A model generated the notes under the pieces. It was given only the letters and a program-made list of their open reading frames with translations. It searched no databases and was not told the DNA's origin. DNA of 64,000 nt from Raineyella sp034933565 (GTDB lineage: Bacteria; Actinomycetota; Actinomycetes; Propionibacteriales; Propionibacteriaceae), in assembly GCF_034933565.1 (NCBI RefSeq), contig NZ_JAYFNG010000013.1, forward strand, positions 1 to 64,000, read 5' to 3'. Of the stretch, positions 13,737 to 23,411 are shown piece by piece; position 1 is the stretch's first letter; each line of letters opens with the position of its first letter. Made by a program: the position numbers and the translations under genes.

Positions 13737-16556
13737 TCAGGGCCGGGTCGCCAGGTCGAGCAGCTCCAGGATGTGGTGGTAGGTCTGCCCGGTGGCCCGG
13801 GTCATTCCCACTTCGCAGGTCCGGTTGGCCGAGGCGTACGCCGTCCGTCCGGTGTCCCGGCCGGTCCGGGCCGCCACCTCGGTGGCCTCGCCCTTCGTCG
13901 CCGAGGCGGTCAGTTCCGGGTGCAGCATGCCGCGGTCGCCGGCGAAGGCACAACAGCCCGTCGCCACCGGGACGATGACCGACGAGGCGATCTTCTCGGC
14001 GATCGCCCGTGCCGCGGCATTGAGGCCGAGGTGGGTCATCGAGCAGGTGTTGTGCAGCACCACCGTGTCGTACGGGTGGGTGACGACCAGGTCGTCGAGG
14101 AGCCGGTCGGCGACGAACTCGACCGCGTCGATGATGGTCAGCTCCCCGTACCTCGGGTCGGGGTCCGTGTGCTGGAACTTCAGCACACCCTCGGTGCAGG
14201 AGGCGCCGTCGACGACGACGGGCAGCCGGCCGTGGCCGGTGGCCTCCCACAGGATCGGCAGCGCCTTCTCCCGCATCGTGGCGTGGCCACGGGTGAAGCC
14301 CTTCGAGGACCAGGGCGTGCCGCAGCACAGCCCGTTGATCCCCTCCGGGATGTCGACCGTCGTGCCGGTCCGGGCCAGCAGGGCGTCGAGGGCCGGGCCG
14401 ACGCCGGGCCCGCCCTCGGCGGCGCCGAACAGGTTGTGGATGCACGCGGGGAACCAGACCGCCACCGGTCCGGCGGGGTGCCGCGGTGCCCGGCGGCTGC
14501 CACCGCGCGGCAGGTCGGAGGTCCAGCGCTGCAGGTTGTCGTGGCCGAGCACCGCACGGCCGATGTCGGTCGCCGCGGTGGCGAGTGGTGGGACGGCGGC
14601 GGCGACGTTCATCGCCACCCCGCCGGCCGCGGTGAGCCCGCCCCAGTTGCGGGCCAGGGCGTCCCAGACGGCCTGTGAGGCGTTGCCGTGGCCCTCGGCG
14701 CGCAGCCGGCGCACCAGGTCGCCGGTGTTGATGTCGAGCGGGCAGTTCACCGAGCACAGGCCGTCGACCGCGCAGGTCTCGATGCCCTGGTAGCGGTAGG
14801 CCTTCGTCAGCTCGTCGGCGAGTGCGGTGTTGCCGGCCTGCTGGGCGGCGGTGATCTCGCGGCGCAGGGCGATCCGTTTGCGCGGGGTGAGGGTGAGGTC
14901 ACGGCTGGGGCAGATCGGCTCGCAGTAGCCGCACTCGACGCAGCGATCGACCTCCTCCTCGACCGTCGGGGACTGCTTGAGGTCCTGGACGTACGAGCGG
15001 GGGGTCTCCGAGAGCACGACGCCCGGGTTGAGCAGTGCGTCGGGGTCGCACAGCTGCTTGACCGCGACCATCACCTCGTACAGCTCCTGGCCGTACTGGC
15101 GGGCGACGAACGGCGCCATGATCCGGCCGGTGCCGTGCTCGGCCTTCAGCGAGCCGTGGTGGCCGAGGACGACATCGACCATGTCGTCGGTGAACGCCTC
15201 GTAGCGGGCCGTCTGCGACCCGCCGGCGAACTGCTCGTTGAGCATGAAGTGGATGTTGCCGTCCTTGGCGTGGCCGAAGATCACCGAGTCCTGGTAGCCG
15301 TGCCTGACGAACAGCTCGGCGAGCTCGGAACAGGTCCGGCCCAGCGCGCCGACCGGCACCACGACGTCCTCGAGCAGAGCGGTCGTGCCACTCGGCCGGT
15401 TGCCGGCGACGGCCGCGTACAGACCCTTGCGGACGGTCCACAGCTCGGCGGCCCGGCGGGCGTCCTCGGCCATCCCGAAGGGCACCGCCAACGGCAGCTG
15501 GTCGGTCACCGGCCGGGCGGAGGCGATCCGGTCGGCCAGCTCCTCGGTGGTGTGCCCGTGGAACTCGACCAGCAGTGCCGCGTGGTCCTTGACCTGCAGG
15601 TCGGTGATCGCCCGGGGGCTGCCGGACAGTGTCCGGGCGACCCGCAGGCTGACCGAGTCCATCAGCTCGACCGTCGCGAACCCGGCCGCCACCAGGTCGG
15701 GCAGTGCCGCCATCGCCGTGTCGATGGTCCCGAACACCATCAGGCCGGTGGTGATCGCCGGCAGCACCTCGACGGTGCGCAGGGTCGCCTCCGCGACGAA
15801 GCCGAGCGTGCCCTCCGAACCGATCATCAGGTGGGCCAGGATCTCGACCGGGCGGTCGTGGTCGAGGAACGAGTTCAGCCCGTAGCCCATGGTGTTCTTC
15901 ATCGAGAACTGCTGGCGGATCGTGTCGACCGAGTCCCGGCGGGACCGGACCCGGTCGCGCAGGCCGTCCAGCCCGGCGTAGAGGGTGGGCTCGAGCCGGC
16001 GCAGCTTCTCGTCGGCGTCCGGGACGCCGGTGTCGATCACCGTGCCCGAGGGCAGCACCAGCACCATGGACTCGAGCGTCCGGTAGGTGTTGAACTCGGT
16101 GCCGCAGGCCATCCCGGAGGAGTTGTTGGCGACCACGCCACCGATCGTGCAGGCGACCTCGGAAGCCGGGTCGGGACCGATCTTGCGACCGTACGGGCGC
16201 AGCGCCAGGTTCACCGCGCGGACGGTCGCGCCCGGCTGCACCCGGACCCGGACCCCGTCGTCGAGGACCTCGATGCCGCGGAAGTTCGCCCGGGTGTCGG
16301 CGAGGATGCCGCGGCCCTGGGCCTGTCCGGACAGGCTGGTGCCGCCGGAGCGGAAGGTCAGTGGCAGGCCGCTGCTGCGGGCCGCACGGAACAGCGTGCC
16401 GATGTCGTCGGCGGACCGGGGGGTGGCCACGATCTGCGGGACGACGAGGTAGTGGGAGGCGTCATGGGCCAGGGAACGCCGGTCGAACTCACTCGCGGAG
16501 TACATCCCGGCCGAACCGAGGAGGGTGGTGTGGTCGTGCGCCGTCGACGTGGCCAT
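13737..16556 (-). CDS. FAD/Fe-S D-lactate dehydrogenase-like oxidoreductase
   Basis: Protein of 939 aa, a fusion of a GlcD-type FAD (PCMH) domain and a GlcF-type iron-sulfur domain. The FAD motif RSGGTSLSGQAQG is near residue 75. Two 4Fe-4S motifs, CVECGYCEPICPS (about 545) and CAVDGLCSVNCP (about 600), and two CCG-type segments (GLCCGTPW, GCCAFAGDRG) follow. Such proteins oxidise D-lactate or 2-hydroxyglutarate-type acids at the membrane and pass electrons to quinone. ATG 16556 follows AGGAG. Upstream lie two LldR-like operators matching those of the lut operon, which supports lactate as substrate. Confidence 0.86.
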   Translation of the reverse strand: MATSTAHDHTTLLGSAGMYSASEFDRRSLAHDASHYLVVPQIVATPRSADDIGTLFRAARSSGLPLTFRSGGTSLSGQAQGRGILADTRANFRGIEVLDDGVRVRVQPGATVRAVNLALRPYGRKIGPDPASEVACTIGGVVANNSSGMACGTEFNTYRTLESMVLVLPSGTVIDTGVPDADEKLRRLEPTLYAGLDGLRDRVRSRRDSVDTIRQQFSMKNTMGYGLNSFLDHDRPVEILAHLMIGSEGTLGFVAEATLRTVEVLPAITTGLMVFGTIDTAMAALPDLVAAGFATVELMDSVSLRVARTLSGSPRAITDLQVKDHAALLVEFHGHTTEELADRIASARPVTDQLPLAVPFGMAEDARRAAELWTVRKGLYAAVAGNRPSGTTALLEDVVVPVGALGRTCSELAELFVRHGYQDSVIFGHAKDGNIHFMLNEQFAGGSQTARYEAFTDDMVDVVLGHHGSLKAEHGTGRIMAPFVARQYGQELYEVMVAVKQLCDPDALLNPGVVLSETPRSYVQDLKQSPTVEEEVDRCVECGYCEPICPSRDLTLTPRKRIALRREITAAQQAGNTALADELTKAYRYQGIETCAVDGLCSVNCPLDINTGDLVRRLRAEGHGNASQAVWDALARNWGGLTAAGGVAMNVAAAVPPLATAATDIGRAVLGHDNLQRWTSDLPRGGSRRAPRHPAGPVAVWFPACIHNLFGAAEGGPGVGPALDALLARTGTTVDIPEGINGLCCGTPWSSKGFTRGHATMREKALPILWEATGHGRLPVVVDGASCTEGVLKFQHTDPDPRYGELTIIDAVEFVADRLLDDLVVTHPYDTVVLHNTCSMTHLGLNAAARAIAEKIASSVIVPVATGCCAFAGDRGMLHPELTASATKGEATEVAARTGRDTGRTAYASANRTCEVGMTRATGQTYHHILELLDLATRP

Positions 16557-16579
16557 GGGGAGACTCCTGATCGTCATTG

Positions 16580-16596
16580 ACTGTCGGAACGACAGT
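16580..16596. promoter_or_regulatory. Inverted repeat in D-lactate dehydrogenase leader
   Basis: ACTGTCG, GAA, CGACAGT: perfect 7-bp arms between the paired operators and the start codon. It overlaps a possible -10 (TACTGT on the minus strand). Could be a second operator or a leader hairpin. Confidence 0.45.
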
Positions 16597-16603
16597 ACCT
16601 CTA

Positions 16604-16632
16604 TGGTCTGACCAAATTGAATGGTCTGACCA
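16604..16632. promoter_or_regulatory. Paired GntR/LldR-type operators
   Basis: TGGTCTGACCA occurs at 16604-16614 and 16622-16632, centres 18 bp apart. The core GGTCnGACC palindrome is identical to the two sites in front of lctP, and fits the TNGTNNNACNA pattern of FadR-type lactate regulators. Confidence 0.75.
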
Positions 16633-16774
16633 TTTGGGGGAGGTGGCCTTGTTTTTCACGTGACGTCACGTCTCATCCACGTGACGCCCACGTCCCATCC
16701 ATGTGGCGCGACACCTCCCCGGTCTCCTACCCGGACGACGCACGATCCGGGTCCGGACGAGGCACACTGTGGGT

Positions 16775-17209
16775 ATGACCACCTACAACGACGAAGCCAA
16801 CACGGACCCGTCGGAGGTCGTCGACCAGCTCGACCCGGAGCAGAGTCTCGTCGAGCGTGGGGTCGAGGATCCTCTCGATGAGGGGATCATCGCCCCCGAC
16901 GACTGGTCGGGCGCCATGACCGAGGTTCTGGAGGGTCCCGTCGGGCTGCAACAGCGGATCAAGCGCGAGGACCCGGGGCGCGAGCGCTTCGAGGAGCCGG
17001 ACTGGAACGGCACCGGTGACGACGAACGGGACTACCGGCGCGCCGGTCGACTGGTCGACGACAACGCCGGCTACGACGGCGAGGACCGGGAGGCGGGGCT
17101 GATCGGCCACGACGTGGGCATCTCCGGCGGCGCCGCGAGCGCCGAGGAGGCCGCCGTCCAGATCCTCGACGAGGACCAGGTCGAGGAAGCGGAACGCCGC
17201 GACGACTGA
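16775..17209 (+). CDS. DUF5709 family protein
   Basis: Protein of 144 aa, strongly acidic, no membrane segment. The pattern LDPEQSLVERGVEDPLDEGIIAPD and the later LIGHDVGISGGAASAEEAAV match DUF5709, an actinobacterial family of unknown function. The start MTTYNDEA is preferred over an upstream in-frame ATG at 16703: a CACACT -10-like box (16763-16768) sits 6 nt before it and the family begins here. Stands alone between D-lactate dehydrogenase and phoH. Confidence 0.8.
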   Translation: MTTYNDEANTDPSEVVDQLDPEQSLVERGVEDPLDEGIIAPDDWSGAMTEVLEGPVGLQQRIKREDPGRERFEEPDWNGTGDDERDYRRAGRLVDDNAGYDGEDREAGLIGHDVGISGGAASAEEAAVQILDEDQVEEAERRDD

Positions 17210-17290
17210 GAGTCCGACTACGATGGAGCCATCCGGTCCTCCCGCCCCGGGAGGCCCTGTCCCGCGACATTCGGAGGCATCCTGTCCAGC

Positions 17291-18316
17291 GTGCGCACCG
17301 TCGACGTGATCGATGACGACAAGGGCCGAGGGGTCCGTACGCTCATCGTGCCCGCCTCGATCGACATGGTGTCGGTCCTCGGCCCGCGCGACGAGTTCCT
17401 GCGGATCCTCGAACGGGTCCTCGACGCCGACATCCACGTCCGGGGCAACGAGATCCATCTGTCCGGCGACGAGGCCGCCCTGCGGGCGGGCACCGAGGCG
17501 CTGACCGAGATGGTCACCATCATCCGCACCGGCCAGGGCCTGACCGGTGACGCCGTCGAGCGGCTGGTCGGGATGCTGGCGGGGGAGGCCGAGGTGCGCC
17601 CCGCCGACGTGCTCACCCACTCGATCCTGTCCAACCGCGGCCGGACCATCCGACCGAAGACGCTCAACCAGAAGCACTACGTCGACGCCATCGACCGGCA
17701 CACGGTCGTCTTCGGCATCGGTCCGGCGGGCACCGGCAAGACGTACCTCGCTGTGGCGAAGGCGGTCCAGGCGCTGCAGCGCAAGGAGGTCAACCGGCTG
17801 ATCCTCACCCGCCCCGCGGTGGAGGCCGGCGAACACCTCGGCTACCTGCCCGGCACACTGAGCGACAAGATCGACCCGTACGTCCGGCCGCTGTACGACG
17901 CGCTGCACGACATGGTCGACCCGGACTCCATCCCGCGGCTGCTCACCGCCGGCACCATCGAGGTGGCCCCGCTGGCGTACATGCGCGGCCGTACGCTCAA
18001 CGATGCGTTCATCATCCTCGACGAGGCGCAGAACACCACCGCCGAGCAGATGAAGATGTTCCTCACCCGTCTCGGCTTCGGGTCGAAGATGGTCGTCACC
18101 GGTGATGTCACCCAGGTCGACCTGCCGGGCGGCCAGCGCTCCGGCCTGCGCGTCGTCCCGGAGATCCTGGGTGACGTCGAGGACATCGCGTTCTGCCAGC
18201 TGACCAGCAAGGATGTCGTCCGGCACCGGCTGGTGGGGCGGATCGTCGCCGCGTACGACCGGTTCGAGTCGGCCCGCGGTCAGGACAACCAGGAGAAGGG
18301 GACCAAGCGCCGGTGA
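17291..18316 (+). CDS. phoH: PhoH-like ATPase
   Basis: Protein of 341 aa. An N-terminal KH-like region (1-110) precedes a P-loop ATPase domain: Walker A FGIGPAGTGKTYLA near 150, Walker B FIILDEAQNTT near 245 and the TGDVTQVDLP motif after it. The PhoH family is linked to RNA metabolism and nearly always precedes ybeY, as here (4-bp overlap). GTG 17291 is chosen; a GGAGG lies 13 nt upstream, so an alternative start at CTG 17283 with better spacing cannot be excluded. Confidence 0.93.
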   Translation: MRTVDVIDDDKGRGVRTLIVPASIDMVSVLGPRDEFLRILERVLDADIHVRGNEIHLSGDEAALRAGTEALTEMVTIIRTGQGLTGDAVERLVGMLAGEAEVRPADVLTHSILSNRGRTIRPKTLNQKHYVDAIDRHTVVFGIGPAGTGKTYLAVAKAVQALQRKEVNRLILTRPAVEAGEHLGYLPGTLSDKIDPYVRPLYDALHDMVDPDSIPRLLTAGTIEVAPLAYMRGRTLNDAFIILDEAQNTTAEQMKMFLTRLGFGSKMVVTGDVTQVDLPGGQRSGLRVVPEILGDVEDIAFCQLTSKDVVRHRLVGRIVAAYDRFESARGQDNQEKGTKRR

Positions 18317-18786
18317 GCGTCGAACTGAACAACGAGTCGGGGGACGAGGCCGACGAGAAGGGCCTGACCGCGCTGGCCACCTGGGTGCTCGGCGAGCTGC
18401 GGATCCACCCGCAGGCCGAGTTGTCGATCGTGCTGGTCGACGAGGAGACGATGGCGGCCTACCACGTCAAGTACATGGATCTGCCCGGCCCGACCGACGT
18501 GTTGTCCTTCCCGATGGACGAGCTGCGGATCCCGGAGCCGGACGAGCCGGAGCCGGCCGGCCTGCTCGGTGACATCGTGCTCTGCCCGGCGGTGACCGCA
18601 CGGCAGGCCGCCGAGAACGCCCGTACCCCGGACCAGGAGGCGGAGTACCTGCTGGTGCACGGCATCCTGCACCTGCTCGGCTACGACCATGCCACCCCTG
18701 AGGAGCACGCCGAGATGTTCGGCCTGCACGATCGCCTGATGGCGGCGTACGAGGCCCATCGGGCGAGCGCGGGCGGGAAGGCATGA
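18313..18786 (+). CDS. ybeY: Endoribonuclease YbeY
   Basis: Protein of 157 aa with the zinc signature HGILHLLGYDH (H-x3-H-x5-H) near residue 117 and the upstream TDVLSFPMDE motif. YbeY is a metal-dependent endoribonuclease that takes part in 16S rRNA 3'-end maturation and ribosome quality control. GTG 18313 overlaps the phoH stop by 4 bp and its own stop overlaps the next start by 4 bp, so translation is coupled along phoH-ybeY-corC-era. Confidence 0.96.
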   Translation: MSVELNNESGDEADEKGLTALATWVLGELRIHPQAELSIVLVDEETMAAYHVKYMDLPGPTDVLSFPMDELRIPEPDEPEPAGLLGDIVLCPAVTARQAAENARTPDQEAEYLLVHGILHLLGYDHATPEEHAEMFGLHDRLMAAYEAHRASAGGKA

Positions 18787-20120
18787 GCGAGCCGGACATC
18801 GTCCAGCTGGTCATTGCTTTCGTCCTCGCCGTCGCCGCCGGGTTCCTCGCGGCCATCGAGTCGGCGCTGCACTCGTTCTCCCACGCCCGGGCGCAGAACC
18901 TGGTGGAGGAGGGGGCGCCCGGCGCCCGGCGCCTGGAGCTGATCACCGAGGACCCCGCCCCCACGCTGAACGCGGTGCTGTTCATCCGGACCATCCTCGA
19001 GGTCACCGCCATCGTCCTGGTCACCCGGGTCGTGATGGGCCTGGACCTGCGCGACTGGGCGGAGCTGTTGCTCGCCATCGGGTCGATGGTGATCGTCTCG
19101 TTCATCGCCTGGGGGGTCGCGCCGCGGACGCTGGGTCGCCAGCGCGCCGATGGGATCGCCACCCGCACCTCGGGCCTGGTGACGGGCCTGACCACCGTGC
19201 TGGGGCCGATCCCGCAGCTGCTGATCGCGCTCGGCAACATCCTCACCCCCGGCCGGGGCTTCGACGACGGGCCGTTCTCCTCCGAGGCGGAACTGCGCGA
19301 GCTGGTCGACAAGGCGGAGGAGTCGGACGTGATCGAGGCCGGCGAGCGTCGGATGATCCACTCCGTCTTCGAGCTGGGCGACACCATGGTCAAGGAGGTC
19401 ATGGTGCCGCGGACCGACATCGTCTCGATCGATGACACCAAGACGCTGCGCCAGGCCACCTCGCTGGCGCTGCGGTCGGGCTTCAGCCGGATCCCGGTGG
19501 TCGGGGAGGGCGGTCTGGACAATGTCGTCGGCATCGTGTTCCTCAAGGACCTGATGAAGCGGACGTACGACAACCCGCAGGCGCAGACCACCGAGAAGGT
19601 CTCCTCGCTGATGCGCCCGCCCGTCTGGTGCCCCGACTCCAAGCCGGTCGACGACCTGCTGCGGGACATGCAGGCCACCCACTCGCATCTGGTGATGGTG
19701 GTCGACGAATTCGGCGGCACCGCCGGCCTGGCGACGATCGAGGACATCCTCGAGGAGATCGTCGGGGAGATCGTCGACGAGTACGACGCGGGCGAGGTGG
19801 CCCCGATCACCCAGCTCGGCGGGGGTCGATACCGGGTCTCGGCGCGTCTCGCGGTCGACGAGCTGGGGGAGCTGTTCGGGCGCAGGCTCGACGATGAGGA
19901 CGTCGACACGGTCGGCGGCCTGATGGCCAAGCTGCTCAACATGGTGCCCATCGCCGGCTCGGTGGTGCGCTGGGAGGGCCTCGAACTGGTGGCCGAGCGG
20001 GCCCAGGGCCGGCGCAACCAGATCGGCACCGTCCTGGTCACCCGGACCGGGGACGAGGAGACCGGCGACGAACGCGGCCACTCGGCGCCACGGACGGCCG
20101 ACGACACGGAGGAGAAGTGA
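18783..20120 (+). CDS. CorC/HlyC-type CNNM transporter family protein
   Basis: Protein of 445 aa. A DUF21/CNNM membrane domain with about three hydrophobic segments (about 5-25, 60-88, 95-115), a CBS pair (about 200-330, including MVPRTDIVSIDD and THSHLVMVVDEFGGTAGL) and a C-terminal CorC_HlyC domain. The family is implicated in Mg2+/Co2+ efflux or homeostasis and is commonly labelled hemolysin. ATG 18783 overlaps ybeY by 4 bp. The last ~25 residues are an acidic, disordered tail. Confidence 0.92.
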   Translation: MSEPDIVQLVIAFVLAVAAGFLAAIESALHSFSHARAQNLVEEGAPGARRLELITEDPAPTLNAVLFIRTILEVTAIVLVTRVVMGLDLRDWAELLLAIGSMVIVSFIAWGVAPRTLGRQRADGIATRTSGLVTGLTTVLGPIPQLLIALGNILTPGRGFDDGPFSSEAELRELVDKAEESDVIEAGERRMIHSVFELGDTMVKEVMVPRTDIVSIDDTKTLRQATSLALRSGFSRIPVVGEGGLDNVVGIVFLKDLMKRTYDNPQAQTTEKVSSLMRPPVWCPDSKPVDDLLRDMQATHSHLVMVVDEFGGTAGLATIEDILEEIVGEIVDEYDAGEVAPITQLGGGRYRVSARLAVDELGELFGRRLDDEDVDTVGGLMAKLLNMVPIAGSVVRWEGLELVAERAQGRRNQIGTVLVTRTGDEETGDERGHSAPRTADDTEEK

Positions 20121-21070
20121 TGGCGGACCAGAGCACCACCGACAACGACACGGACGGCTATCGGTCCGGCTTCGTCTGCTTCGTCGGCCGGCCCAACGCC
20201 GGCAAGTCGACGCTGACGAATGCCCTGGTGGGGCAGAAGATCGCCATCGCCTCGGACAAGCCGCAGACCACCCGCCACGTCGTCCGCGGCATCATCACCC
20301 GCCCCGACGGCCAGCTGGTGCTGATCGACACCCCCGGCCTGCACCGTCCCCGTACGTTGTTGGGGGAGCGGCTCAACGACCTGGTCCGCGACACCTGGTC
20401 CGAGGTCGACGTGGTGGCGGTCTGCCTGCCCGCCGACCAGCGGATCGGCCCCGGGGACACCTACCTGGTCGAGCAGCTCGCCCGGCTGCGCAACCGGCCC
20501 ACCCTGGTCGCCCTGGCCACCAAGTCCGACCTGGTCAGCGGTGACCGGCTGCGCCAGCACCTGGTGGCCATCCAGGGTCTGGAGGAGAAGGTCGGCATCA
20601 GCTGGACCCACATCATCCCGGTCTCCGCCCGCACCGGTGAACAGGTGCAGGAGGTCGGTGACGTCCTGCTGGGCCTGCTGCCGTACGGTCCGCAGTACTA
20701 CCCCGACGACGAGTTCACCGACGAGCCCGAGGAGCAGCTGGTCGCCGAGCTGATCCGCGAGGCGGTCCTGGAGGGGGTCCGCGACGAGCTGCCGCACTCC
20801 ATCGCGGTGGTCGTCGACGAGATGCGGATGCGCGCCGACCGTCCCGAGGACAGGCCGCTGCTCGACATCTATGCCTCGATGGTGGTCGAGCGCGACTCGC
20901 AGAAGGGCATCGTGATCGGGCACAAGGGGGAGCGGCTGCGCCAGGTCGGCACCACCGCCCGCAAGCAGATCGCCCACCTGCTCGGCGTGCCGGTCTACCT
21001 CGACCTCAAGGTCAAGGTGATGAAGGACTGGCAGCGCGACCCGAAGTACCTCAACCGGCTGGGCTTCTGA
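20120..21070 (+). CDS. era: GTPase Era
   Basis: Protein of 316 aa. G1 GRPNAGKST, the switch TTRHVVRG, G3 DTPGLH, G4 TKSD and a C-terminal KH domain with GHKGERLRQVG are all present. Era binds the 3' end of 16S rRNA and acts in 30S assembly and cell-cycle coordination. GTG 20117 and ATG 20120 are both possible; ATG has better spacing from GGAGGAG. It overlaps the corC stop and ends the phoH-ybeY-corC-era run of ribosome-related genes. Confidence 0.96.
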   Translation: MADQSTTDNDTDGYRSGFVCFVGRPNAGKSTLTNALVGQKIAIASDKPQTTRHVVRGIITRPDGQLVLIDTPGLHRPRTLLGERLNDLVRDTWSEVDVVAVCLPADQRIGPGDTYLVEQLARLRNRPTLVALATKSDLVSGDRLRQHLVAIQGLEEKVGISWTHIIPVSARTGEQVQEVGDVLLGLLPYGPQYYPDDEFTDEPEEQLVAELIREAVLEGVRDELPHSIAVVVDEMRMRADRPEDRPLLDIYASMVVERDSQKGIVIGHKGERLRQVGTTARKQIAHLLGVPVYLDLKVKVMKDWQRDPKYLNRLGF

Positions 21071-21159
21071 CCCGAAGCTTCGCGGGCTCTCCCGGGGGCG
21101 GCCCGGGGCCGTACGGACGGTCCGCCGGGGGGCGGGGCCGGGACGATAGGCTGACCCCC

Positions 21160-22575
21160 ATGTCCAAGGTTCTGACTTCCCTGCCTGTCGGCGAGCGCGT
21201 CGGCCTCGCCTTCTCCGGAGGTCTCGACACCTCCGTCGCCGTCGCCTGGATGCGCGAGAAGGGCGCGATTCCGTGCACGTACACCGCCGACATCGGGCAG
21301 TACGACGAGCCGGACATCGCCTCGGTCCCGGGGCGTGCCGGAGCGTACGGCGCCGATATCTCCCGCCTGGTGGACTGCCGTGAGGCACTGGTCGAGGAGG
21401 GGCTGTCCGCTCTCCAGTGCGGCGCCTTCCACATCCGGACCGCGGGCAAGGCGTACTTCAACACCACCCCGCTGGGGCGCGCCGTCACCGGCACCCTGCT
21501 GGTGCGGGCGATGAAGGAGGACGACGTCAACATCTGGGGCGACGGCTCCACCTACAAGGGCAACGACATCGAGCGGTTCTACCGCTACGGGCTGATGGCC
21601 AACCCGCAGCTGCAGATCTACAAGCCGTGGCTGGACGTGGACTTCGTCAACGAGCTCGGTGGGCGCGACGAGATGTCGCAGTGGCTGGGCGAGCGCGACC
21701 TGCCCTACCGCGACTCCAAGGAGAAGGCGTATTCCACCGACGCCAACATCTGGGGCGCGACCCACGAGGCCAAGCAGCTCGAGATGCTCGACACCGGTCT
21801 GGACATCGTCGAACCGATCATGGGTGTCAAGGCCTGGGACGAGAGCGTCGAGGTGAAGACCGAGGAGGTCACCGTCCGCTTCGAGCAGGGCCGCCCGGTC
21901 GAGATCAACGGCAGGACCTTCGCCACCGCCGTCGAGCTGGTGCTGGAGGCCAACGCCATCGGTGGCCGTCACGGGCTCGGCGTCTCCGACCAGATCGAGA
22001 ACCGGATCATCGAGGCCAAGTCCCGCGGCATCTACGAGGCGCCGGGCATGGCGTTGCTGCACATCGCCTACGAGCGGCTGCTCAACGCTATCCACAACGA
22101 GGACACCGTGGCGAACTACCACAACGAGGGTCGTCGCCTCGGTCGCCTGATGTACGAGGGTCGCTGGCTCGACCCGCAGTCGCTGATGCTGCGCGAGTCG
22201 CTGCAGCGTTGGGTGGGCTCGGCCATCACCGGGTCGGTGACGCTGCGGCTGCGCCGCGGCGACGACTACACCATCCTCGACACCGAGGGCCCGGCGCTGA
22301 GCTACCACCCGGAGAAGCTGTCGATGGAGCGCGTCCAGGACGCCGCGTTCGGCCCCGAGGACCGGATCGGCCAGCTCACCATGCGCAACCTCGACATCGC
22401 CGACTCCCGTGCCCGCCTCGAGCAGTACGCCCAGCAGGGCATCGTCGGCGGCGCCACTGCCGAGCTGGTCGGCGCGCTGGAGGCCGGCGCCGCGCAGGCC
22501 ATCGCCGGGGGCAAGGGTCCGCATGACGAGGCGGAGGCGCTCGACCGCGCGGCCTTCGACCAGGGCACCGACTGA
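21160..22575 (+). CDS. argG: Argininosuccinate synthase
   Basis: Protein of 471 aa, of the longer ArgG type found in E. coli. The ATP-pyrophosphatase loop LAFSGGLDTSVAVAWM is near residue 17, and NIWGDGSTYKGNDIERFYRYG is in the centre. It joins citrulline and aspartate using ATP, the penultimate step of arginine synthesis. TAGGCT (21147-21152) ends 7 nt before the ATG, so a leaderless mRNA is likely. No other arg genes are nearby. The stop codon lies in the first unit of a 19-bp tandem repeat. Confidence 0.96.
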   Translation: MSKVLTSLPVGERVGLAFSGGLDTSVAVAWMREKGAIPCTYTADIGQYDEPDIASVPGRAGAYGADISRLVDCREALVEEGLSALQCGAFHIRTAGKAYFNTTPLGRAVTGTLLVRAMKEDDVNIWGDGSTYKGNDIERFYRYGLMANPQLQIYKPWLDVDFVNELGGRDEMSQWLGERDLPYRDSKEKAYSTDANIWGATHEAKQLEMLDTGLDIVEPIMGVKAWDESVEVKTEEVTVRFEQGRPVEINGRTFATAVELVLEANAIGGRHGLGVSDQIENRIIEAKSRGIYEAPGMALLHIAYERLLNAIHNEDTVANYHNEGRRLGRLMYEGRWLDPQSLMLRESLQRWVGSAITGSVTLRLRRGDDYTILDTEGPALSYHPEKLSMERVQDAAFGPEDRIGQLTMRNLDIADSRARLEQYAQQGIVGGATAELVGALEAGAAQAIAGGKGPHDEAEALDRAAFDQGTD

Positions 22576-22628
22576 CACGTACGGCACGGCCTGACGCGTA
22601 CGGCACGGTCTGACACGTACGGCACGAC
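22572..22628. repeat. 19-bp tandem repeat over argG stop
   Basis: CTGACACGTACGGCACGGC and two near-identical copies at 22591-22609 and 22610-22628. The argG stop TGA is inside the first unit, and each further unit again carries TGA in the same relative place. Confidence 0.9.
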
Positions 22629-22630
22629 GA

Positions 22631-22662
22631 AGCGGCCCGCGGGGGTGAACCCGTGGGCCGTT
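22631..22662. terminator. Bidirectional terminator hairpin
   Basis: CGGCCCGCGGG (22633-22643), a 6-nt loop, then CCCGTGGGCCG (22650-22660), 11 bp with one wobble-type mismatch, between convergent argG and the DUF4352 gene. Confidence 0.7.
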
Positions 22663-22700
22663 CGCCGTTCCGCTGCCCCCCAACAGCGGAGGCGTGGTGG

Positions 22701-23411
22701 TCAGGACAGTGAGATCTTCTTCTCCGACCCGAAGAGACCGCCGCGTACGCCGAGCTGGGTGGGCTGGACATCCTTGGGGATGTCGAAGACGAGCACGCCC
22801 TTGGCGGTGTTGCCCGGATTGACCTGCTGCAGGAACGTCGTGTTCTGCTTGTTCGCGTAGATCTCGGCAGTGGTGTCGGTGCTGTACTGGGCGGCGTTCT
22901 TGTCGTAGAGCTTCACCAGGCTGGAGTCGAACGTCGTGGCCGACTTCCCGGTGTTCTTGACGCTCACGGTCACCAGGACGTACTGGCCCTGGGGCTGCTG
23001 GTTGACGTACTGGTCACCGACCGTGCTGACACCGGTCTGGACCTTGGTCACGGTGTACTGCAGGTCTCCGGCGTCGACCGCCTCGTTCATGCCGGCGGCC
23101 TTCTCGGCCTGGGGAGCGGCCTGGGGGCTGGTGGTGGCCCGGGTCTGGGTGGCGGCCTCGGTCTGCTGGGTCGCAGTGGTGGCCTGTGAGCCCGCCTCGG
23201 TGCCCGACCCGGCGGTGCGATTGGCGCCCTTGCTGCCGTTGACACCGATGATGATGACCACGACGGCCACCAGGATCCAGAACCACGGGCGCTTGTACCA
23301 CGCCTTCCTGGGCTTGATCGGCTGCTGCGGCGGGTAGGGCTGGCCGGGGACCTGCTGGAACCGGGGGCCGGGCTGTTGGGGCCCGGGCTGGGGGTAGGGC
23401 GCCTGGGACAT
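22701..23411 (-). CDS. DUF4352 domain membrane-anchored protein
   Basis: Protein of 236 aa. A Pro/Gln/Gly-rich cytoplasmic start (1-40) precedes one membrane segment WFWILVAVVVIIIGV (about 48-62) and a Thr/Ala/Gln-rich linker. The extracellular DUF4352-like beta domain (about 110-236) carries YVLVTVSVKNTGKSATTF, typical of this immunoprotective-extracellular superfamily. Function unknown; likely cell-surface. ATG 23411 follows AGGAG; an upstream in-frame ATG at 23447 lacks a ribosome site. Confidence 0.82.
   Translation of the reverse strand: MSQAPYPQPGPQQPGPRFQQVPGQPYPPQQPIKPRKAWYKRPWFWILVAVVVIIIGVNGSKGANRTAGSGTEAGSQATTATQQTEAATQTRATTSPQAAPQAEKAAGMNEAVDAGDLQYTVTKVQTGVSTVGDQYVNQQPQGQYVLVTVSVKNTGKSATTFDSSLVKLYDKNAAQYSTDTTAEIYANKQNTTFLQQVNPGNTAKGVLVFDIPKDVQPTQLGVRGGLFGSEKKISLS

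Noticed and set aside
18467..21388. A 973-codon minus-strand frame opposite ybeY, corC and era
   Set aside because: Antisense of three well-supported genes, composition typical of a shadow frame.
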